Source of the DNA: Oceanispirochaeta sp. M1
GTDB lineage: Bacteria > Spirochaetota > Spirochaetia > DSM-2461
Direction: 5' to 3'
Assembly (NCBI RefSeq): GCF_003346715.1
Contig: NZ_QQPQ01000024.1
Span: 1-64,000 of the forward strand
Length of the DNA stretch: 64,000 bases
The number at the start of each line of letters is the position of its first letter. Position 1 is the first letter of the stretch. The position numbers and the translations under genes are program-made. Shown one piece after another: positions 24,988 through 34,948 of the stretch. The notes below the pieces were generated by a model that was not told the DNA's origin, searched no databases, and saw only the letters and a program-made list of their open reading frames with translations.

Positions 24988-27900
24988 TCAGCGGCTTAGC
25001 AGTTCATCCGGGGTTCTGGGGATTTCATCGAACATATGTACATTTGTCCCTGGAATCGGTTTGATCATTGCCATGGTATTCTGGAATACCAGACTGTCCT
25101 CCGGACGGGTCCTGATCATTGTATCGGGATCTCGATCCAGACGATCTGCATAGTCTGCAGCCTTTGTCAGAGACAGGAGCGCCTGACTCTGTTTGGCAGG
25201 ATCGGAGCTTCGCCCGGCCAGTGAAAAATCAACATAGGCAAGGTTGTTATAGACCTGGACAAAGTGGTTCACCAGAGAACGGTGCTCCAGAATATCCTCG
25301 GGAGCCAGGTATGGAAGAGAACTCTCTTCCCGTTTAAGATCCCTCAGGATTTCCACATACTGATTTCTTGCACCAAACAGATTCTGCCGCCGTACAAGTG
25401 TATTTGCCAGGGCAAACTGAGTATTTCTTTTATTATCCAGACCTTTAATGGCAGATTCAAACTCAAGAACAGCCTGATCATATCTCTGATTATCGTAATA
25501 GATATATCCCATTTTATAAGACATATCTCCTCTGAAATACTGATTTGTCTCAGCCAGATTATAGTAATTCAGGGCACCGCCCAGGTCATTATAGACTTCA
25601 TAAAGGAGATTCCCCATATCTGCATACAGTTCACCGATTTTCTCATCTGTACCTATAAGGCCGCGTTCCTGGCTGTCTTCCAGCAGGCGAATACCAGCTT
25701 CGAATTCAATCTCAGCATTTTCATAATTAGATTCTTCATAGCTCATCTCACCACGGCGATGATATATACTGATCTTCTTGAAAATTCTGCTGCGGCTTAG
25801 AGGCTGAGTCTGATCCATATAATAAAGAGCCTTCTGCAGGGCGGTCTTTTCCTGATCAGTATTATAGGTTCTATTGAAGTAGCGGGACAGCTGATAGTGA
25901 ACATCAGGAACCGTAACATTAATCTGCTCTGCCTTAAAAAGGAGATCCTTGGCATCACTGACCTGGTCACGATCAATATAGTATCCAGCCAGATCGGATA
26001 GGACTAAAGCAGTAAAAGCAGTATCCCCTTTTATACTGCTTTTATTTGCATAGATATTATTCAGAATTGATATATTTCCATGATCTTCAGTTTTCAGAAA
26101 ATAACTGAGCATTCTGAGCATTATTTCATCGCTGCCACTATAACGGGACAATGCCGTTGCATACTGATACCTGGCATCTTCAAGTCTTTCAGGATCTTCC
26201 TCTGACCAGAGCATATAATTATCACCAAGGGCAAGCATTAGGTTGTAATTATACATATCCCGGTCCAGTCCCATGGACAGAACATCCGCAGCATGAGCAT
26301 ATTCACCTGTCTTGTTGGTGAGGAAACGACCATACTCCAGATAACCGGATACATATGCAGGATACTCTCCAAGCAGCCCTTCATACATTGAAGCTGCCGA
26401 AGGATAGGCTCTCCGATCCAGGTAAGCATCCGCATAATCAAGAAATCGTTTCTTTCTGGGCCAGCCGTCAATATTCAAACGTCCCAGATTCCAGCCAAAA
26501 TAAGCCTTTTTAAAGTATTCTTCAGCTTGAACATATTCGTCTGCATCTATGTGCTCCAGTCCCTGTTCATAATAGATATGGGCCTGAAGGGGTCTGTAAA
26601 GATAGTGAAAGCTCAGATAAACCGTGATACCCAGAAGGACAAGGATAACCGCTACAAGACGGATAAAAGGCCAGCCCTTTTCGGCAAATTGATAGAAGAA
26701 ACCTGACTGTCTCTTCTCAAACTCACGACCCGTAAGCTTCTGATAGCCTTTAGGTAGTTCAATCTTCTTTCCGGTGATATTAAAAAATTCAGTATTGATC
26801 TGCCGGGGTGCGGTTCCCTTGATCAGCATATTTACGAGTTTTTTGTAACGGACACCTGTCAGGTCATCAGCTTCAGCCAGAATATCCTGAATGGCCATTT
26901 TTAGATTGAGGGGCAGACGCCGCAGATTTTCCTGAACAGCATCCATATCTCCACCGCTGATCTGGAACTGATCTTCATCTTCAGTATCCAGATCTTCGGT
27001 ATCATCCATAAGAAAGGTATCATCCAGGGTATCCAGACTATCCAGAGACGCATCCATGTCATCATCAAAACTGATGCCTTCCTGAAAATTGAATTCTTCA
27101 CCAAAATCACCAAGTGAGAATTGAGCTGAATCACCTTCATCATCATCCATGGATAGTTCTTCCATGCCTCCGAGTTCAGGTATATCTTCTTCAGGGGAAC
27201 TCAGATCAAACTCTTCTCCCGGGGCTCCCAGATCAAATCCGTCATCTACTCCGGGAAGATCTTTGGACAGGCTACCTAAATCACCTAAATCACCTAAATC
27301 ACCTAAATCACCTAAATCACCTAAATCACCTAAATCACCTAAATCACCTAAATCACCTAAATCACCTAAATCACCTAAATCACCTAAGCCTCCAAGATCA
27401 TCCAGGCCGTCATCGGCAGAAGGTTCTCCAAGCTCACCAAGTTCCTCAAGATCATCATCAGCTGAGAGTTCATCCAGTTCTTCAAGATCTCCCAGACCTT
27501 CATCAGCAGGCAGGTCACCGAGCTCCTCAAGGTCTTCCAGGCTGTCATCAGCAGTCAGGTCACCGAGCTCCTCAAGGTCTTCCAGGCTGTCATCAGCAGT
27601 CAGGTCACCGAGTTCCTCAAGGTCTTCCAGGCTGTCATCAGCAGTCAGGTCACCGAGTTCCTCAAGGTCTTCCAGGCTGTCATCAGCAGTCAGGTCACCG
27701 AGTTCCTCAAGGTCTTCCAGATTGTCATCACCAAGATCCTCAAGCTCTTCAGGTCCAGCAGGTTCTTCCAGACTGCCGGGTTCCATAAAACTGTCCAGTC
27801 CGTCCAGGGAATCATCAGTTCCACTCTCTTCAACATCTCCGACTTCTCCGAAAAAACTGTCATCAATCAGATCTTCAGTCGGTTGATCATCCTCGGAGGA

Positions 27901-28272
27901 GTCAAGACCAAGGTCACCAAAATCAGAAAGGTCATCGGGGAGTGAGAAATCATCTGTATCAGGAATTTCTGTATCAGGGACAAGTGAATCTGCAACTGGT
28001 TCAGGTGGTTCATCCAGCAGATCATCCAGTCCGGGTATATCTTCAAAATCTTCGGGTTCTTCGTTTTCAGCATCCAAACCAGCCTGGCTCAGAAAGTCAT
28101 CCATGGACAGATCATCTTGATCCAGTTCTCCCATGTTCAGCTCTTCCTCAAGCGACGGTGCGGGGGGTAGAACATCTTCTATGGTCTCTCCCAGTGCTTC
28201 CAGGATGGCCGGTTCATTTCCCCAGAGATTAACTTTCTGTTTAAATCTGTCTATTTCTTCGCGTGTAGGCAT
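24988..28272 (-). CDS. Large acidic TPR membrane protein, candidate periplasmic flagellar collar protein FlcA
   Basis: 1094 residues. It starts MPTREEIDRFKQKVNLWGNEPAILEALGE, followed by about 400 residues of Asp/Glu/Leu/Gly-rich low-complexity sequence. Next come a short folded segment (LPLNLKMAIQDILAEADDLTG), one transmembrane helix near residues 530-555 (RLVAVILVLLGITVYLSF) and about 500 residues of periplasmic TPR repeats (EQGLEHIDADEYVQAEEYFKKAY and others). This cytoplasmic-acidic/TM/periplasmic-TPR plan matches my knowledge of spirochaetal FlcA (Borrelia BB0326), which builds the flagellar motor collar; the name is an inference. The acidic part contains two tandem repeat arrays that keep the frame. 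It shares no operon, and ilvE converges on it. Confidence 0.6.
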   Translation of the reverse strand: MPTREEIDRFKQKVNLWGNEPAILEALGETIEDVLPPAPSLEEELNMGELDQDDLSMDDFLSQAGLDAENEEPEDFEDIPGLDDLLDEPPEPVADSLVPDTEIPDTDDFSLPDDLSDFGDLGLDSSEDDQPTEDLIDDSFFGEVGDVEESGTDDSLDGLDSFMEPGSLEEPAGPEELEDLGDDNLEDLEELGDLTADDSLEDLEELGDLTADDSLEDLEELGDLTADDSLEDLEELGDLTADDSLEDLEELGDLPADEGLGDLEELDELSADDDLEELGELGEPSADDGLDDLGGLGDLGDLGDLGDLGDLGDLGDLGDLGDLGDLGDLGDLGSLSKDLPGVDDGFDLGAPGEEFDLSSPEEDIPELGGMEELSMDDDEGDSAQFSLGDFGEEFNFQEGISFDDDMDASLDSLDTLDDTFLMDDTEDLDTEDEDQFQISGGDMDAVQENLRRLPLNLKMAIQDILAEADDLTGVRYKKLVNMLIKGTAPRQINTEFFNITGKKIELPKGYQKLTGREFEKRQSGFFYQFAEKGWPFIRLVAVILVLLGITVYLSFHYLYRPLQAHIYYEQGLEHIDADEYVQAEEYFKKAYFGWNLGRLNIDGWPRKKRFLDYADAYLDRRAYPSAASMYEGLLGEYPAYVSGYLEYGRFLTNKTGEYAHAADVLSMGLDRDMYNYNLMLALGDNYMLWSEEDPERLEDARYQYATALSRYSGSDEIMLRMLSYFLKTEDHGNISILNNIYANKSSIKGDTAFTALVLSDLAGYYIDRDQVSDAKDLLFKAEQINVTVPDVHYQLSRYFNRTYNTDQEKTALQKALYYMDQTQPLSRSRIFKKISIYHRRGEMSYEESNYENAEIEFEAGIRLLEDSQERGLIGTDEKIGELYADMGNLLYEVYNDLGGALNYYNLAETNQYFRGDMSYKMGYIYYDNQRYDQAVLEFESAIKGLDNKRNTQFALANTLVRRQNLFGARNQYVEILRDLKREESSLPYLAPEDILEHRSLVNHFVQVYNNLAYVDFSLAGRSSDPAKQSQALLSLTKAADYADRLDRDPDTMIRTRPEDSLVFQNTMAMIKPIPGTNVHMFDEIPRTPDELLSR
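27275..27382 (-). repeat. 9-bp tandem repeat, 12 perfect units, coding (GDL)n
   Basis: Twelve identical copies of CCTAAATCA (plus strand), encoding Gly-Asp-Leu repeats in the TPR protein. Perfect identity suggests recent slippage; unit loss or gain keeps the frame. Confidence 0.95.
27511..27735 (-). repeat. 45-bp tandem repeat, 5 units, coding DSLEDLEELGDLTAD
   Basis: Five 45-bp units, nearly identical apart from a few third-position changes and a degenerate last end. Each encodes a 15-residue acidic amphipathic unit. Further diverged units flank them in the protein. Confidence 0.93.
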
Positions 28273-28376
28273 AATATCTTATTACTATTTCGGCATTTAT
28301 TAGGGGTGACAAAAGTTTTTTCATCAGCTCTCAACTAAAGACGTACTTAATCCGAAAATCATAACATAGGAACCCG

Positions 28377-29072
28377 ATGATGAAAAACAGAGTTATTCTA
28401 TTATTTCTCCTCTTTTCAGCAGGTCTTTTGCAGGCCTTTGAAGTAAAAGATATCAATCTCCATTTAAAGATTACCGGAATGACTCAGGCGAGTGCTCCTG
28501 AGGTATGGAGAAATCATCTTATTCTGAGCTGTGTGCCGAGCCACCAGGCCCGATTCGTAGGAGCAGCTTTTTCAACTGATGACTACCAGACAGTTTACAG
28601 TTATCAAAAGAATGAGCATGGAGTCTATTTCCTGATTCTTCCTCTTCCTGATATGGAGATAGTTGATTACAGAGTTGTAGTTGACGGGATATGGCTTGAA
28701 GATGCAGAGAATTTAAACAGAGTCAGAGACCGAAACGGTTTATACCTCTCCAGACTGACTTTTCCTCCCGAGCAGAGAGTTCGGCAGCTTAGTCCCGTAT
28801 TGCAGGATGAAAGAGGGACCGTTGAATTCTATATTCAGACAAGTCCGGGAAAAAGAGTCTACCTGGCGGGAGACTTCAACCGCTGGGACCCCTATATGAC
28901 TGCATTAAAGGAAAAAGAACCGGGGCTGTACAGTGCAGTACTTTCCATAAAACCTGGAAGATATGCCTATTATTTTCTGATTGACGGAGAACCAATTCCC
29001 GATCCACTGAACTTTCAGAAAAACCAGAGCAGCACCGGGGAGGATGTCTCCATCCTTTTCATACCGGGTTGA
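28377..29072 (+). CDS. Secreted protein with CBM48/AMPK-type glycogen-binding domain
   Basis: 231 residues. A signal peptide (about 1-20, ending LLQAFE) is followed by a first Ig-like domain (AAFSTDDYQTVYSY, VDYRVVVDGIW) and a second C-terminal domain carrying VYLAGDFNRWDPYMTALKE and YAYYFLIDGEPIPDP. The latter is the carbohydrate-binding surface pattern of early-set CBM48 domains. No catalytic domain is attached. It may bind alpha-glucans at the cell surface or act structurally; the partner is unknown. It is divergent from the TPR gene. Confidence 0.75.
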   Translation: MMKNRVILLFLLFSAGLLQAFEVKDINLHLKITGMTQASAPEVWRNHLILSCVPSHQARFVGAAFSTDDYQTVYSYQKNEHGVYFLILPLPDMEIVDYRVVVDGIWLEDAENLNRVRDRNGLYLSRLTFPPEQRVRQLSPVLQDERGTVEFYIQTSPGKRVYLAGDFNRWDPYMTALKEKEPGLYSAVLSIKPGRYAYYFLIDGEPIPDPLNFQKNQSSTGEDVSILFIPG

Positions 29073-29124
29073 GATTGAATTTCTCATAGAATATTACTTC
29101 CAGAATTTTTCTACGGGAAAGATA

Positions 29125-30096
29125 TCAGTCCCTGAGATCATCCACGGAAAAAACAGCCTTTCCTGTCTTTAAAACCGCCAGAACATTCTCGGCGGTTTTT
29201 CTTTTCAGCTCTACCACAGAATGTTCACTGTAATAAGCTTCATGATCAGAAATCACCACATTATCCAAAGTGAGAAGAGGATTGTTCTGCTCAGGGGGCT
29301 CACTCTCCATAACATCAAGACCCGCTGCCCTCAGGGGGCCGGTGGTCAATGCTGTATAAAGGGCGGATTCATCCAGGATTCCACCTCTGGCCGTATTCAC
29401 AAGAACAGCACCCTTCTTCATTGAGTTAAGTTTTTTGTGATCCAGGAGGTGACGGGTCTCGTCTGTGAGAGGAAGATGGACGGACAGATAATCTGTCTCT
29501 TTCAGTAAGGTATCCAGGGAGACCGCTTCAGCACCATTCTCCAGAACAGTTCCGGGTGCCAGGCCTCTTGAGTGAATCAGGACTCGGCTGAAACCAAATC
29601 CGGAGACCTGTTTATGGAGGGCCTTTCCAGTCTTTCCATAACCTAATATACCAAGAACTGACCCCTGGATTCTAAAAAGAGAATGCCCCGGAGAATCACG
29701 CCAGTGCCCCTTGCGCACCAGTTCGTGCCGCTGGGGTATCCGTCTGGCAACAGATAAAAGCATGGCTGCCGCATGTTCAGCGACTTCAATAGAGCAGTAA
29801 TCAGGAACGATTCCTACTGAGATGCCCTTTTCCCGGGCAGCCTCCACATCGACATTATCATATCCGATTCCATAACGGGAAATGATCTTGCACTTGTCCA
29901 GAGAGTCAATAAACTCTCTATCCGCATCTACCATATTCAATAGAAGGGCATCTGCAGAACGTACTTTTTCAAGGAGTGTCTTCCTGTCCAGGCGGCTGTA
30001 GATTTCAAGATCTACATTCTCATCTTTAAAAACCTTTTCCTCTTCAATACAGTCATCAAAAAGGTTATCTGTAATTACAACTCGGTATGGGCTCAT
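29125..30096 (-). CDS. D-isomer-specific 2-hydroxyacid dehydrogenase (CtBP/SerA-like)
   Basis: 323 residues. The NAD-binding loop LGILGYGKTGKAL follows a catalytic-domain half (ISRYGIGYDNVDVEAAREKGI). The conserved NTARGGILDESAL and the late Glu (MESEPPEQNNPL) and His (SDHEAYYSEHS) supply the catalytic Arg/Glu/His set, with the first residues of the SDHxA motif retained. It reduces a 2-oxo acid or oxidises the hydroxy acid; the substrate is unassigned. No ACT domain, so it is not a classical phosphoglycerate dehydrogenase. It is divergent from a GGDEF gene. Confidence 0.85.
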   Translation of the reverse strand: MSPYRVVITDNLFDDCIEEEKVFKDENVDLEIYSRLDRKTLLEKVRSADALLLNMVDADREFIDSLDKCKIISRYGIGYDNVDVEAAREKGISVGIVPDYCSIEVAEHAAAMLLSVARRIPQRHELVRKGHWRDSPGHSLFRIQGSVLGILGYGKTGKALHKQVSGFGFSRVLIHSRGLAPGTVLENGAEAVSLDTLLKETDYLSVHLPLTDETRHLLDHKKLNSMKKGAVLVNTARGGILDESALYTALTTGPLRAAGLDVMESEPPEQNNPLLTLDNVVISDHEAYYSEHSVVELKRKTAENVLAVLKTGKAVFSVDDLRD

Positions 30097-30183
30097 GAAT
30101 GGCAGTATATCTCAGGGCATACTTTGACACAATCATTTTTGTCACCTGAAATTATTTGGATAATCAGTCTTTATAGTGTTAGA

Positions 30184-31329
30184 ATGAAAATAGCAATGAA
30201 TTCAGTAACAATTTTTGTCCGCATAGATCTACTCCTCTATTCTTTGATAATACAGTTGATCCTCTTGTATCTCTCAAAGAATCAGAAGACAGAGGAAGAT
30301 TACTCTTCAAGACTGTTCAGGCAGGTTCTGCTTTCCCTGATTCTAATTACAGCCCTGTCTACCATCTCATGGATTTTTGACGGACTGACTGAGTTCAGAA
30401 TCATCAGCTACTGGATTCAATTTTTTTCTATTATTTGCACAACCCTCCCTGTGATTGTCTGGATGCGCTACATAGACTTCAATATTTTTCACGACGAAAA
30501 AGGGCTCCGCAGAAGAGGGTATATATACATCACCCCCTTGTTTATCAACACGTTCATTGTGCTGATAAACCTTTACCGGCCTGGTTTGATATATTCTATG
30601 TCTGAGTCTAATGTTTACAGCAGAGGTCCCTATTTCGTTACAGCATATATCTCAATCTATATCTTAATATTCGCTGCCTATATGTATTTCTTTCTTCATA
30701 AAGATTTGATTGTCGGCAGGCTCACACAGGTGATTATCCTCTTTTTAGTCATCCCGGTTATCGGATCATTTATGCAGATTCTGTTTTATGGGATTGCTCT
30801 CCAATGGCCATCAACGACTCTTGTTCTACTTTTGACCTATCTTGCACTGGAACAGTCAAAAACGAGCAGAGACTCCCTTACAGATCTTTATACAAGAAGT
30901 CAGTTTGAACAGAGACTGTATTTCAAGATTAAAAGAAATGACCCCTTCTCTCTGATTCTGATAGATATGAATGATTTTAAATATATCAATGATAATTTTG
31001 GTCATAATGAAGGAGACAAGGTTCTTAAGTTAGTGACTTCCATACTCATATCAGATACAAATCCCGAAGATCTGGTCTGCCGATACGGCGGGGATGAATT
31101 TATCCTTCTCATAGAATCGGATCAGGAAAATGTCTGTAGTAAAATTATAGACCGCCTCGATTCTACTCTTTCTGATTTAAACAGTAAAAATGACGATTAT
31201 AGAATCAGTATGAGTTATGGTTATAAATTTATAAAAGATCCCCTGAGTTGTAACAAGACTATGGTTCTTAAAGAGATTGACGAGAATATGTATAAAGATA
31301 AGAAGCTGAGAAAGGCTGCTTTTTTGTGA
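30184..31329 (+). CDS. Membrane diguanylate cyclase with multi-helix sensor
   Basis: About 381 residues (ATG 30184, or 30196; neither has a Shine-Dalgarno). Six to seven hydrophobic helices fill the first 220 residues, resembling 7TM-type sensor modules. The GGDEF domain follows with SLILIDMNDFKYINDNFGHNEGD and an intact RYGGDEF loop. It should synthesise c-di-GMP in response to a membrane or lipophilic signal. No partner gene is adjacent. Confidence 0.85.
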   Translation: MKIAMNSVTIFVRIDLLLYSLIIQLILLYLSKNQKTEEDYSSRLFRQVLLSLILITALSTISWIFDGLTEFRIISYWIQFFSIICTTLPVIVWMRYIDFNIFHDEKGLRRRGYIYITPLFINTFIVLINLYRPGLIYSMSESNVYSRGPYFVTAYISIYILIFAAYMYFFLHKDLIVGRLTQVIILFLVIPVIGSFMQILFYGIALQWPSTTLVLLLTYLALEQSKTSRDSLTDLYTRSQFEQRLYFKIKRNDPFSLILIDMNDFKYINDNFGHNEGDKVLKLVTSILISDTNPEDLVCRYGGDEFILLIESDQENVCSKIIDRLDSTLSDLNSKNDDYRISMSYGYKFIKDPLSCNKTMVLKEIDENMYKDKKLRKAAFL

Positions 31330-31439
31330 TAGATAACGGGGGCGGTATAAGAGCGGTGTCCGGTGCATCATCACATATGGCTGAAAAGACAGTTGATAAA
31401 CGTCTATCCTGATAGTAAATATATCTTAATAGTTAAGGT

Positions 31440-31886
31440 TCAATCCTGGTCATTACATTGTGCAGGCTGATTCCCTGCAGCAGGTGCAGCGACAGGGTTC
31501 GCATCTTCAAGTTGTGAACGAAGCTTCTCCCTGGATGGTAGAGGGATTTTGCTTCCATTGCAGTCAACAGAGACAAAGGTCACCTTGTTACTGAAAACAA
31601 GTACTTCCGACTGTTCACCGGGGGAGTCGGCATAAACATCCACCTGATACTGAACAGAGCTGTTTCCCTGATTAACGGGAAGAATATGAAAACGCAGGAT
31701 GGAACCGTTTATCACGGATTTTTCAAAACTGATCCGTTCCATCCCTCTGGTGACCAGACGGAAGCCGGGGAAATCCCTGGCTGCGGTCATCCATGCGTTT
31801 TCATCCACCCAGAACAGCATCTGACCACCAAAGAGATAATTATGATGGTTCAGATGTTCTGAACGGACTGCGTTGAATGTATTCAA
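31440..31886 (-). CDS. Acyl-CoA thioesterase, hotdog fold (YciA/BFIT-like)
   Basis: 148 residues. HLNHHNYLFGGQMLFWVDE is the thioesterase signature with the active Asp/Glu region, followed by TRGMERISFEKSVINGSILRF and KVTFVSVDCNGSKIPLP as in YciA-type hexamers. The start is TTG 31886, sharing TTGA with the stop of the upstream ACT gene. It is the last gene of the ior/paaK operon and may release aryl acids from aryl-CoA. Confidence 0.85.
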   Translation of the reverse strand: MNTFNAVRSEHLNHHNYLFGGQMLFWVDENAWMTAARDFPGFRLVTRGMERISFEKSVINGSILRFHILPVNQGNSSVQYQVDVYADSPGEQSEVLVFSNKVTFVSVDCNGSKIPLPSREKLRSQLEDANPVAAPAAGNQPAQCNDQD

Positions 31887-32299
31887 AAAGCGGTAATGGC
31901 TTCCATACCGTTTTTCTTGATGATATCCAGTCCATGATCGATATCTTCAACCTTGAACATGATTACGACTTTGTCATCCATCAGCATGAGTGTGGAATAC
32001 AGATATTCAATATTGACATTGTTGTCTTCAAAGATCTGCATTACTTCATGAAGAGAACCGGGTCTGTCATCAAGACGGACACCGATAACCTCGGTCACCC
32101 TCGCTGTAAAGTTATTTTTCTGGAGTAGATCAAGACATTTATCAGGCTGTTCGGCAATAATCCGGAGTATACCGAAATCGGCTGTATCGGCAATTGTCAA
32201 GGCTCTCAGACTGATTTCTCCATCAGACAGGATACGGGTGACCTCCGATAGTCGGCCGTTCTTATTCTCAAGGAATACGGATATCTGTTTTACTTTCAT
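31883..32299 (-). CDS. Tandem ACT-domain regulatory protein
   Basis: 138 residues forming two ACT repeats: MKVKQISVFLENKNGRLSEV (1-70) and VIGVRLDDRPGSLHEVMQIF (71-138). ACT domains bind amino acids. ACT-only proteins commonly sit beside phenylacetate-CoA ligase and indolepyruvate oxidoreductase genes and may sense aromatic amino acids. The start ATG 32299 has AAGGAGA upstream. Located between paaK and the thioesterase. Confidence 0.88.
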   Translation of the reverse strand: MKVKQISVFLENKNGRLSEVTRILSDGEISLRALTIADTADFGILRIIAEQPDKCLDLLQKNNFTARVTEVIGVRLDDRPGSLHEVMQIFEDNNVNIEYLYSTLMLMDDKVVIMFKVEDIDHGLDIIKKNGMEAITAF

Positions 32300-32333
32300 G
32301 CTTGTCTCCTTTTTTATGTAAAATGACTGCAGA

Positions 32334-33635
32334 CTATAGAGATCTCTTGTCGATGACCCTTTTCGCCTTGCCTTCAGACCTCGCAATAGACTTGGGTTCT
32401 ACCAGCTTAATCATAACCGAGATTCCCAATTCCTGCTTGATTTCAGATGCTATTTTAGCCTTGATTTTCTCAAGAGACTTTGTTTCATCTGTGAAAAAAC
32501 TGGGCTCTACTTCAACATGAAGCTCTACTTCATCAAGGTGAGAATCCCCTCTGTCAACAACAATCTGGTAATGGGGTTCGGTTTCTTCAATCCGCATCAA
32601 TACATTTTCAATCTGGCTTGGGAATACATTCACACCGCGGAGGATGAGCATGTCATCTGTACGTCCCAGCAGACGGTGCATTTTGACCGTTGTTCTGCCG
32701 CAGGGGCAGTCATCATGCCAGAGCCATGTAATGTCTCTGGTTCTATAACGGATGATGGGAGTTCCCTCTCTGGTGATTGTAGTAAAAACAAGTTCCCCTT
32801 TTTCACCTTCAGGAAGAACTTCACCTGTCTTGGGGTCGATAATCTCGGGATAAAAATGGTCTTCGTTGACATGAAGTCCGTCATGAGCTTCACATTCATT
32901 TGAAACACCGGGACCTACAATCTCGGTCAGACCGTAGATATCAAAGGCCTGAAGATTGAGTTTTTCCTCAATTTCCTTCCTCATATTATCACTCCAGGGT
33001 TCTGCACCGAAGATGCCCGCTTTCAGGGAAAGATCCTTAAAGTCGATCCCCATCTCCTTGGCAGATTCTGCCATATAAAGGGAATAGGAGGGAGTACAGG
33101 TCAGAATAGTGGACTTGAAGTCCCGCATCATCATCAGCTGTCTTTTAGTATTTCCAGAAGAGACTGGAATGGTATGGCAGCCGAGTTTATGAGAACCGTA
33201 ATGAACTCCGAGACCACCGGTAAACATACCGTATCCATAACCGTTCTGTACAACATCATCAGGAGTACCACCGGCCATACAGAGACAGCGTGCCATTACT
33301 TCTGACCACATCTCCATATCGTTTTTTGTGTACGCAGCCAGAACAGGAGTACCCGTAGTTCCCGAGGAAGTATGGATTTCCACAATTTCCTTTTCTTTAC
33401 AGGCTAAAAGGCCATAGGGATAGGTCTCCCGTAAATCATCCTTGGTTGTAAAAGGAAGTTTGGCAATATCCTCAAGGGTTTTTATGTCGTCGGGTGTTAC
33501 ACCGGCTTCATCAAATTTTTTCTTGTAAAAGGGAATCGTTTCATATACATGACGTACCAGTTTTTTCAGACTGTAAAGCTGCTGAGACTTCCTGTCTTCC
33601 CTGTTGTCGCATTCCGCGCTTTTATTCCAAATCAA
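32334..33635 (-). CDS. paaK: Phenylacetate-CoA ligase family, copy 2
   Basis: 433 residues. The adenylation motif [44 protein letters not shown] and the late [19 protein letters not shown] match PaaK. It joins an aryl acid to CoA with ATP, or may run in reverse to conserve energy from aryl-CoA. The start is TTG 33635 with AGGAGG 6 bases upstream, overlapping the previous stop (TTGA). It is one of two adjacent paralogues in the ior operon. Confidence 0.9.
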   Translation of the reverse strand: MIWNKSAECDNREDRKSQQLYSLKKLVRHVYETIPFYKKKFDEAGVTPDDIKTLEDIAKLPFTTKDDLRETYPYGLLACKEKEIVEIHTSSGTTGTPVLAAYTKNDMEMWSEVMARCLCMAGGTPDDVVQNGYGYGMFTGGLGVHYGSHKLGCHTIPVSSGNTKRQLMMMRDFKSTILTCTPSYSLYMAESAKEMGIDFKDLSLKAGIFGAEPWSDNMRKEIEEKLNLQAFDIYGLTEIVGPGVSNECEAHDGLHVNEDHFYPEIIDPKTGEVLPEGEKGELVFTTITREGTPIIRYRTRDITWLWHDDCPCGRTTVKMHRLLGRTDDMLILRGVNVFPSQIENVLMRIEETEPHYQIVVDRGDSHLDEVELHVEVEPSFFTDETKSLEKIKAKIASEIKQELGISVMIKLVEPKSIARSEGKAKRVIDKRSL

Positions 33636-34948
33636 AATACACCTCCTCTCTCATCTATAACCCGAATGGCCTTGCCCTGCTGTACAGGAAGGAAGCCGGG
33701 TTCATGCAGTTCCACCGCCGCTCGAATGGTAATGGAAGCACTTAATTCTTCAATAATTCTTTTCCTCAGATTGTGAAGATCCTGGGTATTATCTGTAAAA
33801 AGATCTGCCCCTACTTCCGTCTGAATGGTCAATTTATCAAGAGTTCCCTCTTTATTGACCTTTATCAGATAATTGGTACCGATACCTGGCATCTTCATGA
33901 TGATTTCCTCTATCTGTGAAGGAAAAACATTTACACCATTAATGATAAGCATATCATCCGTGCGGCCCTTAATCCGTGTGATTCTCCGGCTAGTTCTGCC
34001 GCAGACACAGGGTTCGGGTATTACGGTTGTAAGATCTTTTGTTCTATACCTGAGAATGGGAGTCCCTGTCCGGATCAGAATGGTCAGAACAAGCTCACCT
34101 TCTATTCCAGCTTCTACAGGCTCAAGGCTGTCCCGATCGATGGTTTCAACATAATAGGCATCTTCCCAGATATGCATCCCTTTTTTCTCAGTGCACTCAA
34201 AGGCAACGGAAGGTCCGTTCATCTCGGAAAGTCCATATGAGTTATAAGCATCAATTCCGAATAACTCTTCAATTTTCTGCCTTATCTCTTCTGAATGAGG
34301 TTCCGCTCCGATAAGAGCTCTCTTCAGATTGAAATCCTCCAGTTTGTAGCCCAGCTCTTCCATACGGGAATAGAGGTGGAGCAAATAGCTGGGAGTGGCA
34401 TGAACTGTTGATGTCTGAAAATCTTTCATCAGCTGAAACTGACGTCTTGTATTACCGCTGGATGCGGGAATTACAAGCATACCAAGCTTTTCAGCACCAT
34501 AATGGAGACCGATTCCACCGGTAAATAGACCGTAGGTCATCATGTTCTGAAATACATCTCCCCTTGTACAGCCGGTGGCCTTTAGGGAGCGAACAGTCAT
34601 ATTGGTCCAGTGATCCAGATCTTTCTGTGTATGATATATAACGGTTGGAGTACCGGTAGTACCGCTGGATGCATGCATCCGGACTATTTCATCCTTATCT
34701 ACAGAGAGTAGACCATAGGGATAGGCATCCCTTAGATCATCTTTAGTGGTATAGGGAATTTTCCTTATATCCTCAAGGGTTTTAATATCCTCGGGGGAGC
34801 TTATACCCGCTGCCTTGAGTCTCTCTTTGTAGAAGGGAGTTATCAGAGCGGTACCAACTGTTTTTTTCAGACGTAGAAGCTGCAGAGCCTTCAGGGCATC
34901 TCTGTCCAGACGTTCAATTTCTTCGTCTTCATAGAGATTTCGAATCAT
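33632..34948 (-). CDS. paaK: Phenylacetate-CoA ligase family, copy 1
   Basis: 438 residues with [43 protein letters not shown] and [21 protein letters not shown]. It is clearly paralogous to the next gene but well diverged, so the two probably prefer different aryl acids (phenyl-, indolyl- or 4-hydroxyphenylacetate). It starts ATGA-overlapped with the iorB stop, so it is co-translated with it. Confidence 0.9.
   Translation of the reverse strand: MIRNLYEDEEIERLDRDALKALQLLRLKKTVGTALITPFYKERLKAAGISSPEDIKTLEDIRKIPYTTKDDLRDAYPYGLLSVDKDEIVRMHASSGTTGTPTVIYHTQKDLDHWTNMTVRSLKATGCTRGDVFQNMMTYGLFTGGIGLHYGAEKLGMLVIPASSGNTRRQFQLMKDFQTSTVHATPSYLLHLYSRMEELGYKLEDFNLKRALIGAEPHSEEIRQKIEELFGIDAYNSYGLSEMNGPSVAFECTEKKGMHIWEDAYYVETIDRDSLEPVEAGIEGELVLTILIRTGTPILRYRTKDLTTVIPEPCVCGRTSRRITRIKGRTDDMLIINGVNVFPSQIEEIIMKMPGIGTNYLIKVNKEGTLDKLTIQTEVGADLFTDNTQDLHNLRKRIIEELSASITIRAAVELHEPGFLPVQQGKAIRVIDERGGVF

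Noticed and set aside
25264-25800. 178-codon plus-strand frame opposite the TPR region
   Set aside because: Antisense to well-formed TPR repeats; hydrophobic Ile/Phe-rich translation is typical of the reverse strand of such genes.
27275-27735. Possible CRISPR array
   Set aside because: The repeats are contiguous without spacers and are coding.
27114-27886. Long plus-strand open frames with N-H-L and P-K-S repeats
   Set aside because: They are antisense readings of the 9-bp and 45-bp repeats in the TPR gene; repeat units that are multiples of three keep all frames open. No binding site or family content.
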